Shown: positions 28,873 through 37,254 of the stretch, piece by piece
How the letters are laid out: each line of letters opens with the position of its first letter
Position numbering within the stretch: position 1 is the first letter of the stretch
Origin: Pseudomonas lactucae
Lineage (GTDB): Bacteria > Pseudomonadota > Gammaproteobacteria > Pseudomonadales > Pseudomonadaceae
Length of the DNA: 64,000 nt
Assembly: GCF_016937615.1 (NCBI RefSeq)
Contig: NZ_JAFHKI010000067.1
Coordinates: 1 to 64,000, forward strand
Reading direction: 5' to 3'
Notes under the pieces: model-generated
What the model saw: only the letters and a program-made list of their open reading frames with translations
Databases searched by the model: none
What the model was told of the DNA's origin: nothing
Position numbers and translations under genes: made by a program

Positions 28873-29790
28873 GTGAGCACATCCCTAAAACAACAATACT
28901 TACAACGCCTGCAGATGCCCGACACTTACCGCGTGCACAAGATGGACTGCGAACTGTGCGACTCCACACAACACGCCGTGCTATTGCACAGCGTTCGCGG
29001 ACCTGGCGAGCAGGCAGTCGACTTGCCGGTACTGGGTTGCCAAGAGTGCGGGCATATTTTCCAGCAATACCGCTTTGAGGAAGCTTTCTATAACGCTTAC
29101 TACGACAAGTTTTATCGCCTGAGCCTGTTCGGCAATTCGGAACCTGAGCGCGCGTTTTTTCTTGATCAGGTACGCCGCGGGGAACACCTGTATCGGTACC
29201 TCAAAGAGGTGCTACCCGCCACCGGCAAACTGCTCGACGTCGGTTGTTCCGCTGGCGGGTTGATGATTCCGTTTGCCAAACAGGGCTGGTCGGTCAGAGG
29301 CAATGATCCGGATCGGGCATATGTGGAATACGGCAAGAAGATCGGCCTGCAGATCGATCTGGTGGGTGCTGAACATATGAACCCCAGTGGCGACTACGAC
29401 CTGATCATCATCAATGGATCACTGGAGCATGTGCATGACGTCAACCAGGTCATGCAATTGTGTCGACAAGCCAGTGCGGACGATGGGTTGTTGTTGATTG
29501 AGGGCCGCGCCCTGGGCTATGGCCTTGAACAGGGCTTCCTCACCCATAACCATCGGCGCTACCTGAGCGCCAGCAGTATCGAATACCTGATGTGTAAACA
29601 TGGCTGGGAACCGATTCGCACCACCCATGAGCCCGTATGCGGCCCCACCCGCCCAGGGGCTGTGTTTGTACTGGGACGCGCCAGTCATCGACGCAGCGAC
29701 AAGCGCCTGGCAGACGTCAAGGCCCAGGGCCGCCAAGCGCTGGAACACACCTACAGACCGCAGCTGCACGCGTGGTGGGCTCAGCCATGA
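28873..29790 (+). CDS. tglF: TglF-like S-carboxymethyltransferase
   Basis: A 305-residue methyltransferase-fold enzyme with an N-terminal zinc-ribbon pair (Cys26/29 in DCELCD, Cys56/59 in GCQECG) and SAM motif I GKLLDVGCSAGGLMIPFAKQ. I chose GTG at 28873 because AGGA lies eight bases before it; the open frame extends upstream only inside the previous gene. In the tgl pathway TglF alkylates the peptide-bound thiol with carboxy-SAM. The stop overlaps the tglG start (ATGA). Confidence 0.82.
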   Translation: MSTSLKQQYLQRLQMPDTYRVHKMDCELCDSTQHAVLLHSVRGPGEQAVDLPVLGCQECGHIFQQYRFEEAFYNAYYDKFYRLSLFGNSEPERAFFLDQVRRGEHLYRYLKEVLPATGKLLDVGCSAGGLMIPFAKQGWSVRGNDPDRAYVEYGKKIGLQIDLVGAEHMNPSGDYDLIIINGSLEHVHDVNQVMQLCRQASADDGLLLIEGRALGYGLEQGFLTHNHRRYLSASSIEYLMCKHGWEPIRTTHEPVCGPTRPGAVFVLGRASHRRSDKRLADVKAQGRQALEHTYRPQLHAWWAQP

Positions 29791-30929
29791 GCAGCTCTGC
29801 CATTGCGACCAGCAAGGTTGCAGCGCCAGCCCATGCCTGCTTGAGAAATGACCTGGTCGTGACGCCGCCGACAGACGATAGCGCGGTGCAACGCTACCAT
29901 CTCTATGACCCCACCTCGGACCTCGGTTTTGAACTGGGCAAGGCCGAGTACTGCCTCGCATTGCTCTTCGATGGCCAAAGCAGCCACACAGACATCATGG
30001 CCGCAGCCCTTGCACGCCACCGAATGAAGGTCAGCCCCGAGAAGCTGATGCAGTTTGAGCGCAAGTTGCTCAGCCTGAATCTGCTGAGCAGCGAGCACAC
30101 CGCTCACAAGAACAACCTGCGCGACCCGGCCACTGGGATCACCTATGGCCCGCTGAAAGAACACTTGCTGATCAACCTGGTAAAAACCAACCCGCAGCCG
30201 TTGCTCGATTACCTTTATCGCTGGGCGCCCTGGTGCTGTCGTACGAGCTTCAACGTGTCGCTGCTGGTGTTGGCACTGGCGAGCTTCATTTACTTGGGCA
30301 TGCACTTCGACGCGTTCCTGGCTGACGTTGGCGCTACCTATGTGCACAGTTACCGTTGGCTGATCTGGCACTTCCCGGTCATCGTAACATCCATTGCGCT
30401 GCACGAGCTTGGTCATGCCATGGCATGTCGACACTATGGGGTCAAAGTCAACGACTTCGGGATTGGCATCTACGTGCTACTGGCCACCGGCTGGGTACGG
30501 CCGGTGCAAAAAGAGTGGTCGCAACTGCCCCTCAATCAACGAGTTGTCACCATTCTGGCGGGCCCCATGGTCAGCCTGATGTACGCCGGTGCCGGGATCG
30601 CCCTGTGGGCGTTGTACCGGGATGCCCAAGGCGCGTTCGCGTCGCTGTTCGTGGTGATGGTCGTAGCGTCGTTCATTTCCCTGATACCGACCCTCCTACC
30701 GATTTTCAATGGCGATACCTATCTGGCAATTATCGAATGCCTAGAGCAGCCACGCCTGCGCCAACGAGCCTTCAATTATGTACGGCGCTCGCGCCGCGCC
30801 GCGCAAGATCCGGTCTCCCCGCAGTTGCGCCGGCTCTACTGGAGCACCTTTGTGTTGACCTGCCTGGGATGGGTCATCGCCTGGTGCTTCACCGCCTTCA
30901 CTGTAATCCGCCTGTTCAACCACCCCTGA
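29787..30929 (+). CDS. tglG: TglG-like M50 membrane metalloprotease
   Basis: A 380-residue protein. Residues ~37-100 resemble a PqqD-like peptide-recognition domain (YHLYDPTSDLGFELGKAEYC). About six membrane helices follow, with the zinc motif HELGH at 206-210 (SIALHELGHAMACRHYGV) and, later, FNGD in place of the usual NPxDG. Such M50 proteins are site-2-protease relatives. In the tgl pathway TglG cuts the modified residue from the TglA C-terminus, releasing product and regenerating the scaffold. It starts at the ATGA overlap with tglF; tglA starts 11 bases after its stop. Confidence 0.85.
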   Translation: MSSSAIATSKVAAPAHACLRNDLVVTPPTDDSAVQRYHLYDPTSDLGFELGKAEYCLALLFDGQSSHTDIMAAALARHRMKVSPEKLMQFERKLLSLNLLSSEHTAHKNNLRDPATGITYGPLKEHLLINLVKTNPQPLLDYLYRWAPWCCRTSFNVSLLVLALASFIYLGMHFDAFLADVGATYVHSYRWLIWHFPVIVTSIALHELGHAMACRHYGVKVNDFGIGIYVLLATGWVRPVQKEWSQLPLNQRVVTILAGPMVSLMYAGAGIALWALYRDAQGAFASLFVVMVVASFISLIPTLLPIFNGDTYLAIIECLEQPRLRQRAFNYVRRSRRAAQDPVSPQLRRLYWSTFVLTCLGWVIAWCFTAFTVIRLFNHP

Positions 30930-30939
30930 GGAAAGTGCC

Positions 30940-31089
30940 ATGACTCAATCGCCAACCACCCCGATCGCCGGAAACGAACCCCACGTCGACAACGTGACCG
31001 TTCCCGCTACCGAAGCTAACGAAGAAGCATTGTTTGAGGAGTTCGACCTGGATGACATCGAAGTCATCGAGAGCAAGGTTTTCGCCTGA
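30940..31089 (+). CDS. tglA: TglA scaffold peptide
   Basis: A 49-residue acidic peptide, preceded by GAGGAA at ideal spacing. The C-terminal part reads FDLDDIEVIESKVFA. The FDLD box is the LanB-type recognition motif seen in lanthipeptide and PEARL leader peptides. Unlike a RiPP precursor there is no core region: no Cys, no Ser/Thr-rich tail, just an end at Ala49. This fits a reusable scaffold to which TglB adds Cys through Cys-tRNA. It is flanked by the protease and the DUF692 enzyme genes, and a strong hairpin follows. Confidence 0.88.
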   Translation: MTQSPTTPIAGNEPHVDNVTVPATEANEEALFEEFDLDDIEVIESKVFA

Positions 31090-31100
31090 CGGTTCCAGAC

Positions 31101-31125
31101 CTTCCCCGGCGTGCTGCCGGGGAAG
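31101..31125 (+). promoter_or_regulatory. intra-operon hairpin after tglA
   Basis: A perfect 10-bp stem (CTTCCCCGGC/GCCGGGGAAG) with a 5-base loop begins 11 bases after the tglA stop. It lacks a proper T run (CCCCATCTTTCGTCT follows), so it is more likely an mRNA stabiliser or partial attenuator that raises tglA expression relative to the enzymes downstream. Confidence 0.75.
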
Positions 31126-31153
31126 CCCCATCTTTCGTCTGACTGGGCAACCC

Positions 31154-32068
31154 ATGACTCAATTTGTTAAGCCCGACCCGATTGGCGTGGGCATTCAGTA
31201 CAACCCCGAAATCCTTGATTGGTTTCCCTTCGAGGACATTGACGTCGATGTTCTGGAAATCCTGCTCGACAACATCATGGCGCCCATGGATGGTCCTCAG
31301 ATCATCAAGCCGGCGGCCAGAGCGTTGATGGAGCGGCTAGCCGAGAATTTCACGTTGCTGGCGCACTCCAATTACGGTTGCGATTTTGGTTTCAGCCCCT
31401 TGGAGCAAACTGCTGCGGTGCAGCGCCATGTGCCCCTGGCGAAGATGTTGAACAGCCCCTGGGTCGCCAATCATTGTTTTTATGGCGACAATTCATGGCT
31501 GGATATCTGGAGCAGCCCCCTGCAGTTTTCCAATGCCGAAGTGTTGCGCTGTGCAGAGCGGGCCAAGGCGCTGCAAATGCACTACGGGATGCCGCTGGCC
31601 CATGAAAACGCCGCCTATTACCTGCAATGCCCTGGCGCGGAAATGCGCGAAGCCGAGTTCCTTGCGCGGCTGGTGCAGCAGTCCGGCACGTTTCTGCATC
31701 TTGACCTGCACAACATCTACACTAACCACCTGAACCTCAAGAATTTCGACCTGCGCGACTACCTGGATACCTTACCGCTGGACAAGGTGATCTCGGTGCA
31801 CCTGGCCGGAGGCAGTTGGCATGACGGGCTTTATCACGACTGGCATGACGCCAGCGTGCCTGAGCCTGTCTGGGACCTCTACGAAGAACTGATGTCACGG
31901 GCCCAACCCTCGGCGATCATCCTTGAGTATCAAGGGCAGGCCCACCATGCGCTCACCCGGGTAATGGATGCCAATGACGAACACATGATCGTCACCGACG
32001 TGCGGCGCGCGCAGAAAATCTGGAATCATTACACCCAACCGGCACGGGAGCTGGCGCATGGATGCTGA
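31154..32068 (+). CDS. tglH: TglH-like DUF692/MNIO iron enzyme
   Basis: A 304-residue TIM-barrel multinuclear non-heme iron oxidase (DUF692). Candidate metal ligands by eye: His71 (LAHSNYG), His107 (ANHCFYGDNS), His150-Glu151-Asn152 (LAHENAAYY), Asp184/His186-Asn187 (LDLHNIYTNH), His216 (VHLAGG), and Glu258 (ILEYQG). TglH with TglI removes the beta-CH2 of the C-terminal Cys of TglA-Cys. MbnB is a relative. I chose ATG 31154; the open frame extends upstream only through the tglA region. It overlaps tglI by 11 bases. Confidence 0.87.
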   Translation: MTQFVKPDPIGVGIQYNPEILDWFPFEDIDVDVLEILLDNIMAPMDGPQIIKPAARALMERLAENFTLLAHSNYGCDFGFSPLEQTAAVQRHVPLAKMLNSPWVANHCFYGDNSWLDIWSSPLQFSNAEVLRCAERAKALQMHYGMPLAHENAAYYLQCPGAEMREAEFLARLVQQSGTFLHLDLHNIYTNHLNLKNFDLRDYLDTLPLDKVISVHLAGGSWHDGLYHDWHDASVPEPVWDLYEELMSRAQPSAIILEYQGQAHHALTRVMDANDEHMIVTDVRRAQKIWNHYTQPARELAHGC

Positions 32069-32846
32069 GCAGGTCTGGAAGCTTTGGCGACGTCTGCTGC
32101 GCGATGAAACCTTGCAGCAGCAGTTATTCCAGGCGCAGGGAGCTACGCAATGGCTGCAACGCATCCCTGAGGATGAACGTACGATTCTGCAAGCCTATGC
32201 CGGACAGTTCGACCGCGTGAAGTGGTTCGTCGAAAACTACCAGTTCCGCCTGGTCAACTCCTTTACAAATGCGCTGGAGACCGGCGCCCCGTTGACCCTG
32301 CGCGCACTGATCAACATCGGGCTGGATTTACCCACTCTGTCCCGAACGTTTTTGCGTGAACAGGACTGGTTCGACTTTGGACCAATGGTGTATGGCTACT
32401 GCGATGCGGTACTGGGATTTTTACTGGAACGCCAGGAACTGGCCGATTACCCAGAGATCCGGGACCTGATCGGGCTTGAACGCGAATGCGTTCATCTGTA
32501 CACCGGGTTGATGGACGTCGCCGCCCCGGTCCCCGGCCGTTATCAACGCACCGCCCAAGCCCGCCTCCACCATAGTTGTTTTGCTCTCTCACACTGGCTG
32601 CGCGACAAGAGCCAGCTGGGACGCGGGCCTCTGGAACAGACCTGTGAGCATATCCTAGTGTACTTGCCCAACCTTGAGGCCCGCCACAAATTCACGCTCA
32701 TCAGCCCACGCGCGGCCAGCCTTTACACTGACCTGAAACAACCACGGTTGCTCGCGGATTTGGCACTGCAAGCGCCACAAAACGGCGATGATCTCGCGGT
32801 GCTTGGCAAGCTGCACAAACTTAACGCAATAAGGATGCCGGCCTGA
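32058..32846 (+). CDS. tglI: TglI-like partner protein of TglH
   Basis: A 262-residue cytoplasmic protein without a catalytic motif I recognise. MNIO enzymes usually work with a small partner that presents the peptide; this gene overlaps tglH and is followed three bases later by tglB, the position of tglI. The N-terminus MDAEQVWKLWRRLLRDETLQ and the central EYP-like stretch (LERQELADYPEIRDLIGLERE) suggest a helical peptide-binding protein like MbnC-type partners. Assignment rests on context. Confidence 0.75.
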   Translation: MDAEQVWKLWRRLLRDETLQQQLFQAQGATQWLQRIPEDERTILQAYAGQFDRVKWFVENYQFRLVNSFTNALETGAPLTLRALINIGLDLPTLSRTFLREQDWFDFGPMVYGYCDAVLGFLLERQELADYPEIRDLIGLERECVHLYTGLMDVAAPVPGRYQRTAQARLHHSCFALSHWLRDKSQLGRGPLEQTCEHILVYLPNLEARHKFTLISPRAASLYTDLKQPRLLADLALQAPQNGDDLAVLGKLHKLNAIRMPA

Positions 32847-32849
32847 ATC

Positions 32850-35279
32850 ATGGAAAGTTCACACTACTTCTGGCTGCGCTCAACCGGCTTCCCCATCCAT
32901 CACTTGACCGCGCTGGGAGGGTTTTCCGAGCTGCCTGCGTGCGGTGCCTTTGAACAGCGTTTTCGCGCGCTGCAAGGGGTGAAGGCCACCCTGCTTGAAG
33001 CGGCCAATGCCCACTCCCCCCAAGCCTGTCGCAAGCTGATTCGCAAACTCAACGAAGGCCTGTCGCTGCAAACCGCCGACCTGCCGCAAGCCTTACGCGA
33101 TCCCTTGAGCGCTGCCGTACACGACTGGAATGGACTACTGGAACAGACCGCAACACGCACAGAGGCAGACCAGCAATACCAGGTTTATCTGGAACGCATC
33201 CGTCAAGGATTGATCGACTTTCTGAATGACGACGCGGTTGCCGAGGCCCTGTTCATTTCCAACCCGGCCGCATTGACGCGTGCGCGTGAACTGATCCGCG
33301 ACCGGTTCGCTAAAAACGATACGCGCAAGAAACAGAAGCTGCGACTGGGCTGGAGCTATGCCCAACGTTTCTGCGCCAAAAACGACACCTCAAGCTTTTT
33401 TGGCCCGCTGGCCTGGGGTCGATTCGATCCGCAACAGACGGAGAACATGCACGTCACCTACGGCGATGCATGGATCAAGGACCGCAGTACGTTTTTCGAA
33501 AACTGGGCAGTTCAGCGACTGGTCGAGCAAATCAACCAGCAATGCCCGGACCCTGACTGCATACCATTGCAACTCAACGCGGGTTGCTACCTGCAAGCAA
33601 GCACCTTGTTCATGCCTATTGGCAAAAAGCAGCACTTGAGCCCGGCAACCGCGCAGGTATTGGCCTACATAAACGACCCGGAAGATGGCATGCCGACGCT
33701 CCGGGGCTTGTTGAAGGCCTGTGTCGATACCCCAGCCGACACCCTGCGCGACCTGCTGGAACACCTAGTCAGCAAACGCATCGTGCGGCGTGGCTGGCGA
33801 ATGTCGCCGCGCGAACGCAAGCCAATAGAGCGAATGCAGCGCTGGCTGGACGATGCCGCAGCATCTGAAACGTTCCGCCAAACCTGGCAACTGCGCCTGG
33901 AGAGGCTCGAAAGCGCACGCCGAGACTATGCAAAAGGCAACCTTGAACGCCGCACACAATGCTTAGATACATTGAACCAACTGCTCGTTGAAGCCGGCGT
34001 GGACCTCAGTCGGGAAACCGGTGCAATGTATGTTGGTCGGTACCCAGTATACGAAGACTGTTCGAGAAATATGAATATAAGCCTAGGACAGGACATGCTT
34101 AAGCAGATAAATGAAGACCTGGCACCATTGATGCGTATCCATCAATGGCTGATCAAGGCCATCGCGCATCGGCTTAACCAGGCGTTCATAGAAGTGTGGG
34201 AGCAGCGTCAGAACGCCTACACAGACATACCCGTGGATTTTCTCGACTTTCTCAATGCACTGGCTCCTCTATTGCCGACAATTGAAGAGCGAATTGTCAT
34301 CGACCTTGATCAGCGCCTGAAAAAGGCCTGGGAAGAACAACTGCAGGGGCTCGCGGACAACATTGATGTGCGCCTTTCGGTTGCAGACATCGAGCGCCTG
34401 ATAAGCCGGCTGAATGTCGAGCTGGACGTCACCAATTTCGAGGTATTTGGCAGTGACTACCACTCGCCGGACTTTCTGCTATCCAGCCCGTCGGTGGAAG
34501 CCATCAACCGAGGCGATTACACCATCATCGTGGGCGAAGTACACCCGGCGGTCCATACTCTCTGCCAGCCCGTCGCTGCGCCATTCGGGCCGTTTAATAT
34601 CCAGGTGAACCAAGAGGTAGAAGCGATTTTTCAGCGTCCGCGGCTGATCCTGGCGGACTCGCCGGAAAGCTACCAACGCTCGCATATCGATTGGCCACTG
34701 CAACCTTCATATCGGCAACTGGTACTACCCTCCGGCGGGGGGTGCGTGGCCGCGCATCAACAGTTCGCCGCCGGACGGGCAAAAGTCATGTACGCCCATG
34801 GACGTTTGCAGGTAGTCGATGCCCTGGGCGAATTCAGCGAAGACCTGCTCTGCGTCTACCCAACTCCCATGCATCGTCTCGGTTTTGCCCTAGCCGGAAG
34901 TGCTGTTGCCAAACACGACAAGCGCCGTATCTGGCTAGGGTGCGCCCTCTATAAACGGGCTTCCTGGTTATTCTCCAGCGATCAACTGCCGCAGGTAAAA
35001 ACTTCTATCGACGATCTAGATCATATTTTGCAATGGCGCGCCTGGGCAGTTGCTCAGGGGTTGCCGCGTTATGCATTCATCAAGATCGACTCCGAGCCCA
35101 AACCCATATTCCTTGACTTTGATAACCCATTGTCGTTGGACGGCATCAGCAATGCCCTGCAGAGTGCCGACCAAGTGAAGTTTTCGGAAATGCGCCCTTG
35201 CCCTGAAGAGCTTTGGCTTGAGCAAGCGCAAGGTCGATTTTGTTGTGAAATACGGACAACGTTTTTCCAGCCAGCTTGA
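32850..35279 (+). CDS. tglB: TglB-like peptide aminoacyl-tRNA ligase (PEARL)
   Basis: An 809-residue protein of the LanB glutamylation-domain family (lantibiotic dehydratase N-terminal domain). Recognisable parts are the FFGPLAWGRF segment near residue 188, the long helical middle, and EVHPAVHTLCQPV near 563. Length and layout fit a small LanB without the C-terminal elimination domain. PEARLs use aminoacyl-tRNA to add one amino acid to the C-terminus of a peptide; TglB adds Cys to TglA. It is the last gene of the operon. Internal GC falls in its last third. Confidence 0.85.
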   Translation: MESSHYFWLRSTGFPIHHLTALGGFSELPACGAFEQRFRALQGVKATLLEAANAHSPQACRKLIRKLNEGLSLQTADLPQALRDPLSAAVHDWNGLLEQTATRTEADQQYQVYLERIRQGLIDFLNDDAVAEALFISNPAALTRARELIRDRFAKNDTRKKQKLRLGWSYAQRFCAKNDTSSFFGPLAWGRFDPQQTENMHVTYGDAWIKDRSTFFENWAVQRLVEQINQQCPDPDCIPLQLNAGCYLQASTLFMPIGKKQHLSPATAQVLAYINDPEDGMPTLRGLLKACVDTPADTLRDLLEHLVSKRIVRRGWRMSPRERKPIERMQRWLDDAAASETFRQTWQLRLERLESARRDYAKGNLERRTQCLDTLNQLLVEAGVDLSRETGAMYVGRYPVYEDCSRNMNISLGQDMLKQINEDLAPLMRIHQWLIKAIAHRLNQAFIEVWEQRQNAYTDIPVDFLDFLNALAPLLPTIEERIVIDLDQRLKKAWEEQLQGLADNIDVRLSVADIERLISRLNVELDVTNFEVFGSDYHSPDFLLSSPSVEAINRGDYTIIVGEVHPAVHTLCQPVAAPFGPFNIQVNQEVEAIFQRPRLILADSPESYQRSHIDWPLQPSYRQLVLPSGGGCVAAHQQFAAGRAKVMYAHGRLQVVDALGEFSEDLLCVYPTPMHRLGFALAGSAVAKHDKRRIWLGCALYKRASWLFSSDQLPQVKTSIDDLDHILQWRAWAVAQGLPRYAFIKIDSEPKPIFLDFDNPLSLDGISNALQSADQVKFSEMRPCPEELWLEQAQGRFCCEIRTTFFQPA

Positions 35280-35551
35280 ATTCGAAGTTGTCCAGTTCGA
35301 GTAGAGGCGTATTCCGATTCGTTCCGGCTGACTGTTGATCTAACCAGCTACCAAAAATTTTAGATTGGGCGCTAGTGGGATATAGCGGGCATGCCCGTCA
35401 AACGCCCTTATAAGAAAAGTAGGTGCTGGGTAATATTCTGTCGCAGCGGGCTGTAACTGTTTGATCCATTGTGGCTTTTTTCTTCCACACGCTCGGGTAA
35501 CTAGGCGTTATCGCCACTTTCATAATTTCGGTGTTGACTCACGAAAAAAAA

Positions 35552-35635
35552 ATGGTTAAAAATTATTTTGTCGACACTGAGACTTCCGTGCTGCTGCAAT
35601 TCGAAGCGCGCGATGCATGGGTCGAACCGACTTAG
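35552..35635 (+). CDS. possible 27-residue peptide ORF
   Basis: An ATG-to-TAG frame encoding a peptide that begins MVKNYFVDTETSVLLQF and ends WVEPT. The composition looks protein-like, but no ribosome site precedes the ATG (an A run instead). It could be a small peptide gene, the relic of a larger one, or chance. It lies before an operon of unusual enzymes, which is the only reason to list it. Confidence 0.25.
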   Translation: MVKNYFVDTETSVLLQFEARDAWVEPT

Positions 35636-35668
35636 TTTAGTCATAATTAAAAAGCATAAGGAAATGCC

Positions 35669-35782
35669 ATGATTACCTCTATCTCTCGTGTCTCCCCCCC
35701 TAGACATCGCTTAATTACAGGTGCATCTGTAGGTAGGTGTTTTCCGTGCTTGCTCCACGGAGCTCTCCGCAAACACGCTTAG
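35669..35782 (+). CDS. possible 37-residue leader or substrate peptide
   Basis: An ATG preceded by AAGGAA at good spacing opens a 37-codon frame: MITSISRVSPPRHRLITG, then ASVGRCFPCLLHGALRKHA. It is basic, with two Cys in a CxxC arrangement. It ends 71 bases before the homospermidine-synthase-like gene. It may be a leader peptide controlling the operon or a substrate peptide. I recognise no family. Confidence 0.4.
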   Translation: MITSISRVSPPRHRLITGASVGRCFPCLLHGALRKHA

Positions 35783-35853
35783 CAACCAGCTTTTGGCCTG
35801 GATGCCGAGATATATTCCTGTCCGCTTGTATACACTATCAAGGAAGGAAACTT

Positions 35854-37236
35854 ATGAAAATTGTGTTGATTGGCTACGGAACCATTGCGTCTGCGCTTAT
35901 GCCGAACTTGCTCAGCGAGTTTGGAGGCGAGATGAAATGCCTTAAGGTGATAGATCCATATGGTGTCAAGAAGCTCAGCGCAGATTTCGATTGTCCCGTA
36001 GTGTGGGTGGTGGCGAGTGTCACTAAGGAAAACCTAGATGATTTGCTGAGCGAACTCGATTCCGACTCTTTTTTAATAAACCTATCTGTTGATGTCTCAA
36101 GTGTCGATCTGGTTTCATTTTGCCAGAAGAAAGGAGCAAGATATATTGATACATGTATTGAGCCATGGGCCGGCCATTATGTAAATGCAGATGCAGAGCC
36201 TGCCGATCGCACCAACTACGCCCTCAGGGAAGCGATGCTGACATTGAAGGCAGAATGCCAAAATGGCCCTACAGCTATCGTTGCGCACGGCGCGAATCCT
36301 GGTCTGGTATCTCATTTCGCGAAGCAGGCTCTTCTGAACATTCGTGATGATATTTACGGCATAAGCCAGCCTATCCCGCAAACTCGCCAGCAGTGGGCGA
36401 AGCTGTCTGCAGATCTGGGTATTAAAACAATTCACATTGCGGAGCATGATACCCAAGTTGCAAAATTCCCTAAGCGGCCTGGCGAGTTCGTTAATACTTG
36501 GTCGATTGATGGATTTATTGGCGAAGGTTGCCAGCCTGCTGAGTTAGGCTGGGGAACTCATGAGCTTCGTTTGCCGCCAGAGGGGCAGCGGCATACTACA
36601 GGCTGCAATAGCGCGATCTACTTGAATCGTCCGGGAGCCTCGGTCAGATTGAAAACTTGGACTCCCGCTTTTGGCCCTTGCTTAGGCTTTTTGATCACGC
36701 ACAATGAAGCAGTTTCCCTTTCGGACTATCTAACCTGCTTTGAAGGTGAACGGGTCACTTATCGGCCTACGGTCAACTACGCTTACCACCCTTGCAGTGA
36801 CGCTATACTTTCCATCCACGAACTTAGTGGCTGCTCGTGGAATTCACAGTCACAAAAGAGAATTTTGCAGGGACGAGATATCGCCTCGGGAGGGGATTAT
36901 CTTGGCGTGCTTCTGATGGGGCATGAAAAAAATGCATATTGGTTTGGTTCTTATTTAGAGAACTCGGTTGCTCAAAAGCTTAACCCTGAAAGTTCTGCTA
37001 CTTCCTTGCAAGTCGTGGCCGGCGTGATATCAGGTATGAAATGGGCAATTGCTAATCCTTGTTGCGGGATCGTTGAGGCAGAAGAAATGGATTTTAGGTT
37101 CGTGCTCGACAATGCAAGGCCCTGCCTAGGTGAAATTCTGGGAGAGTACACCGATTGGAACCCAGCAGAAGAGGATAAAGGTCTATTCTCCATTGCCTCA
37201 TCAGATAAGTGGCAATTTGAAAACTTCATGGAATAA
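35854..37236 (+). CDS. homospermidine synthase-like oxidoreductase
   Basis: A 460-residue protein of the saccharopine dehydrogenase/homospermidine synthase group. The NAD-binding Rossmann motif is at the N-terminus (MKIVLIGYGTIASALMP). Family stretches include HGANPGLVSHFAKQAL, IKTIHIAEHDTQVAKFPKRP and VNTWSIDGFIGEGCQPAELG, followed by GWGTHE. Homospermidine synthase couples putrescine and spermidine units using NAD. ATG 35854 follows AAGGAAGGAA. It is followed 18 bases later by a ferritin-like gene and then a transporter. A plain polyamine role does not explain those partners, so a modified polyamine or imine-type product is possible. Confidence 0.8.
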   Translation: MKIVLIGYGTIASALMPNLLSEFGGEMKCLKVIDPYGVKKLSADFDCPVVWVVASVTKENLDDLLSELDSDSFLINLSVDVSSVDLVSFCQKKGARYIDTCIEPWAGHYVNADAEPADRTNYALREAMLTLKAECQNGPTAIVAHGANPGLVSHFAKQALLNIRDDIYGISQPIPQTRQQWAKLSADLGIKTIHIAEHDTQVAKFPKRPGEFVNTWSIDGFIGEGCQPAELGWGTHELRLPPEGQRHTTGCNSAIYLNRPGASVRLKTWTPAFGPCLGFLITHNEAVSLSDYLTCFEGERVTYRPTVNYAYHPCSDAILSIHELSGCSWNSQSQKRILQGRDIASGGDYLGVLLMGHEKNAYWFGSYLENSVAQKLNPESSATSLQVVAGVISGMKWAIANPCCGIVEAEEMDFRFVLDNARPCLGEILGEYTDWNPAEEDKGLFSIASSDKWQFENFME

Positions 37237-37254
37237 TTGCAAGGAGCGCAAATC

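Larger units (their letters stand above)
35280..35853. other. intergenic region with two tiny ORFs
   Basis: About 570 bases separate tglB from the homospermidine-synthase-like gene. No clear terminator was found after tglB. The stretch holds two small candidate ORFs (35552-35635 and 35669-35782) and must hold the promoter of the next operon. Composition is AT-rich. Confidence 0.45.

Noticed and set aside
31034..31153. N-terminal extension of TglH
   Set aside because: The extra 40 codons overlap tglA and the hairpin; the DUF692 protein begins naturally at 31154.
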